A DNA stretch of 21,929 nt from Apostichopus parvimensis (taxonomy: Eukaryota > Echinodermata > Holothuroidea > Aspidochirotida > Stichopodidae): the NCBI GenBank assembly GCA_000934455.1, contig KN887910.1:31621-53549 (forward strand). Direction: 5' to 3'. Position numbers and translations under genes: made by a program. The notes below the pieces were generated by a model that was given only the letters and a program-made list of their open reading frames with translations, was not told the DNA's origin and searched no databases. Each line of letters opens with the position of its first letter. Position 1 is the stretch's first letter. Below are positions 21,799 to 21,929 of the stretch, piece after piece.

Positions 21799-21929
21799 AC
21801 CGCAGTTGGTAGCCCTCTTGGTCTTCTCATAGCGCTTCCAAATCAACATTATTATCCTTGCTTCAATCACAGAGCCCTCTTCTTTTCTTTGCTGAAACCC
21901 AAGTACAAGAAGAATAAAATGAAATGTCT

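Larger units (their letters stand above)
20076..21929 (+). other. Intron 17 (at least 1,854 bp, runs off the window)
   Basis: Starts at the exon 17 donor. It holds a G run (20479-20494), a candidate 27-nt microexon (21610-21636) and a 31-bp tandem repeat (21737-21798). The AATAAA at 21913-21918 is not taken as a gene end, because the Furry C-terminal part is still to come. The minus-strand ORFs at 20895-21122 and 21664-21870 have no recognisable content. Confidence 0.8.

Noticed and set aside
21913..21918. AATAAA as a polyadenylation signal
   Set aside because: The Furry C-terminal region has not been reached and no terminal exon precedes it; such hexamers are frequent in AT-rich introns.

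Overview
This is animal nuclear DNA from a gene split into many exons. The + strand carries 17 consecutive coding exons of one large gene. Each exon is bounded by AG/GT and every phase joins, giving 1,117 codons (3,351 nt) without a stop. The spliced protein reads as the central part of Furry (FRY/FRYL in vertebrates, Fry in flies), a scaffold of about 3,000 residues built of HEAT/ARM-type helical repeats. The window opens inside one exon and closes inside an intron, so both ends of the gene lie outside. The hallmarks used are the exon 2 block [11 protein letters not shown], the [14 protein letters not shown] block, exon 6 [15 protein letters not shown], exon 9 [12 protein letters not shown] and [11 protein letters not shown], exon 10-11 IFRAL and [10 protein letters not shown], exon 14 LKGFTSA and [16 protein letters not shown], and exon 17 [11 protein letters not shown]. 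The comparison with human FRYL is from memory; no search was run.

Organism: the introns are AT-rich, 272 to 4,800 bp long, full of microsatellites and mobile-element debris, and include a tRNA-derived SINE ending in an (ATT)n tail. This fits a marine invertebrate, perhaps an echinoderm or another invertebrate deuterostome. That guess is weak and rests on the general look of the gene and repeats.

Layout: positions 1-7862 hold exons 1-9, which alternate helical-repeat blocks with low-complexity Ser/Thr/Asp-rich linkers (exons 4, 5 and 8). Positions 9307-10120 hold exons 10-11. A 4.8 kb intron (10121-14920) follows and is the repeat-rich part of the window: it has a hairpin, microsatellites, a 476-bp MITE-like element with terminal inverted repeats, and a decayed satellite array with a unit of about 112 bp. 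Positions 14921-20075 hold exons 12-17, which include a basophilic-kinase-type Ser cluster and the last helical repeats. Intron 15 contains the SINE and intron 16 a perfect 49-bp tandem duplication. From 20076 to the end is intron, with one candidate 27-nt microexon at 21610-21636.

Furry proteins bind and activate NDR/Tricornered kinases with Mob proteins, and act in cell shape, neurite patterning and mitotic spindle function. This is family knowledge; nothing in the window tests it. No second gene, RNA gene or minus-strand gene could be supported, and I see no sign of an undescribed biological system. The interest lies in the intron repeats and the possible microexon.
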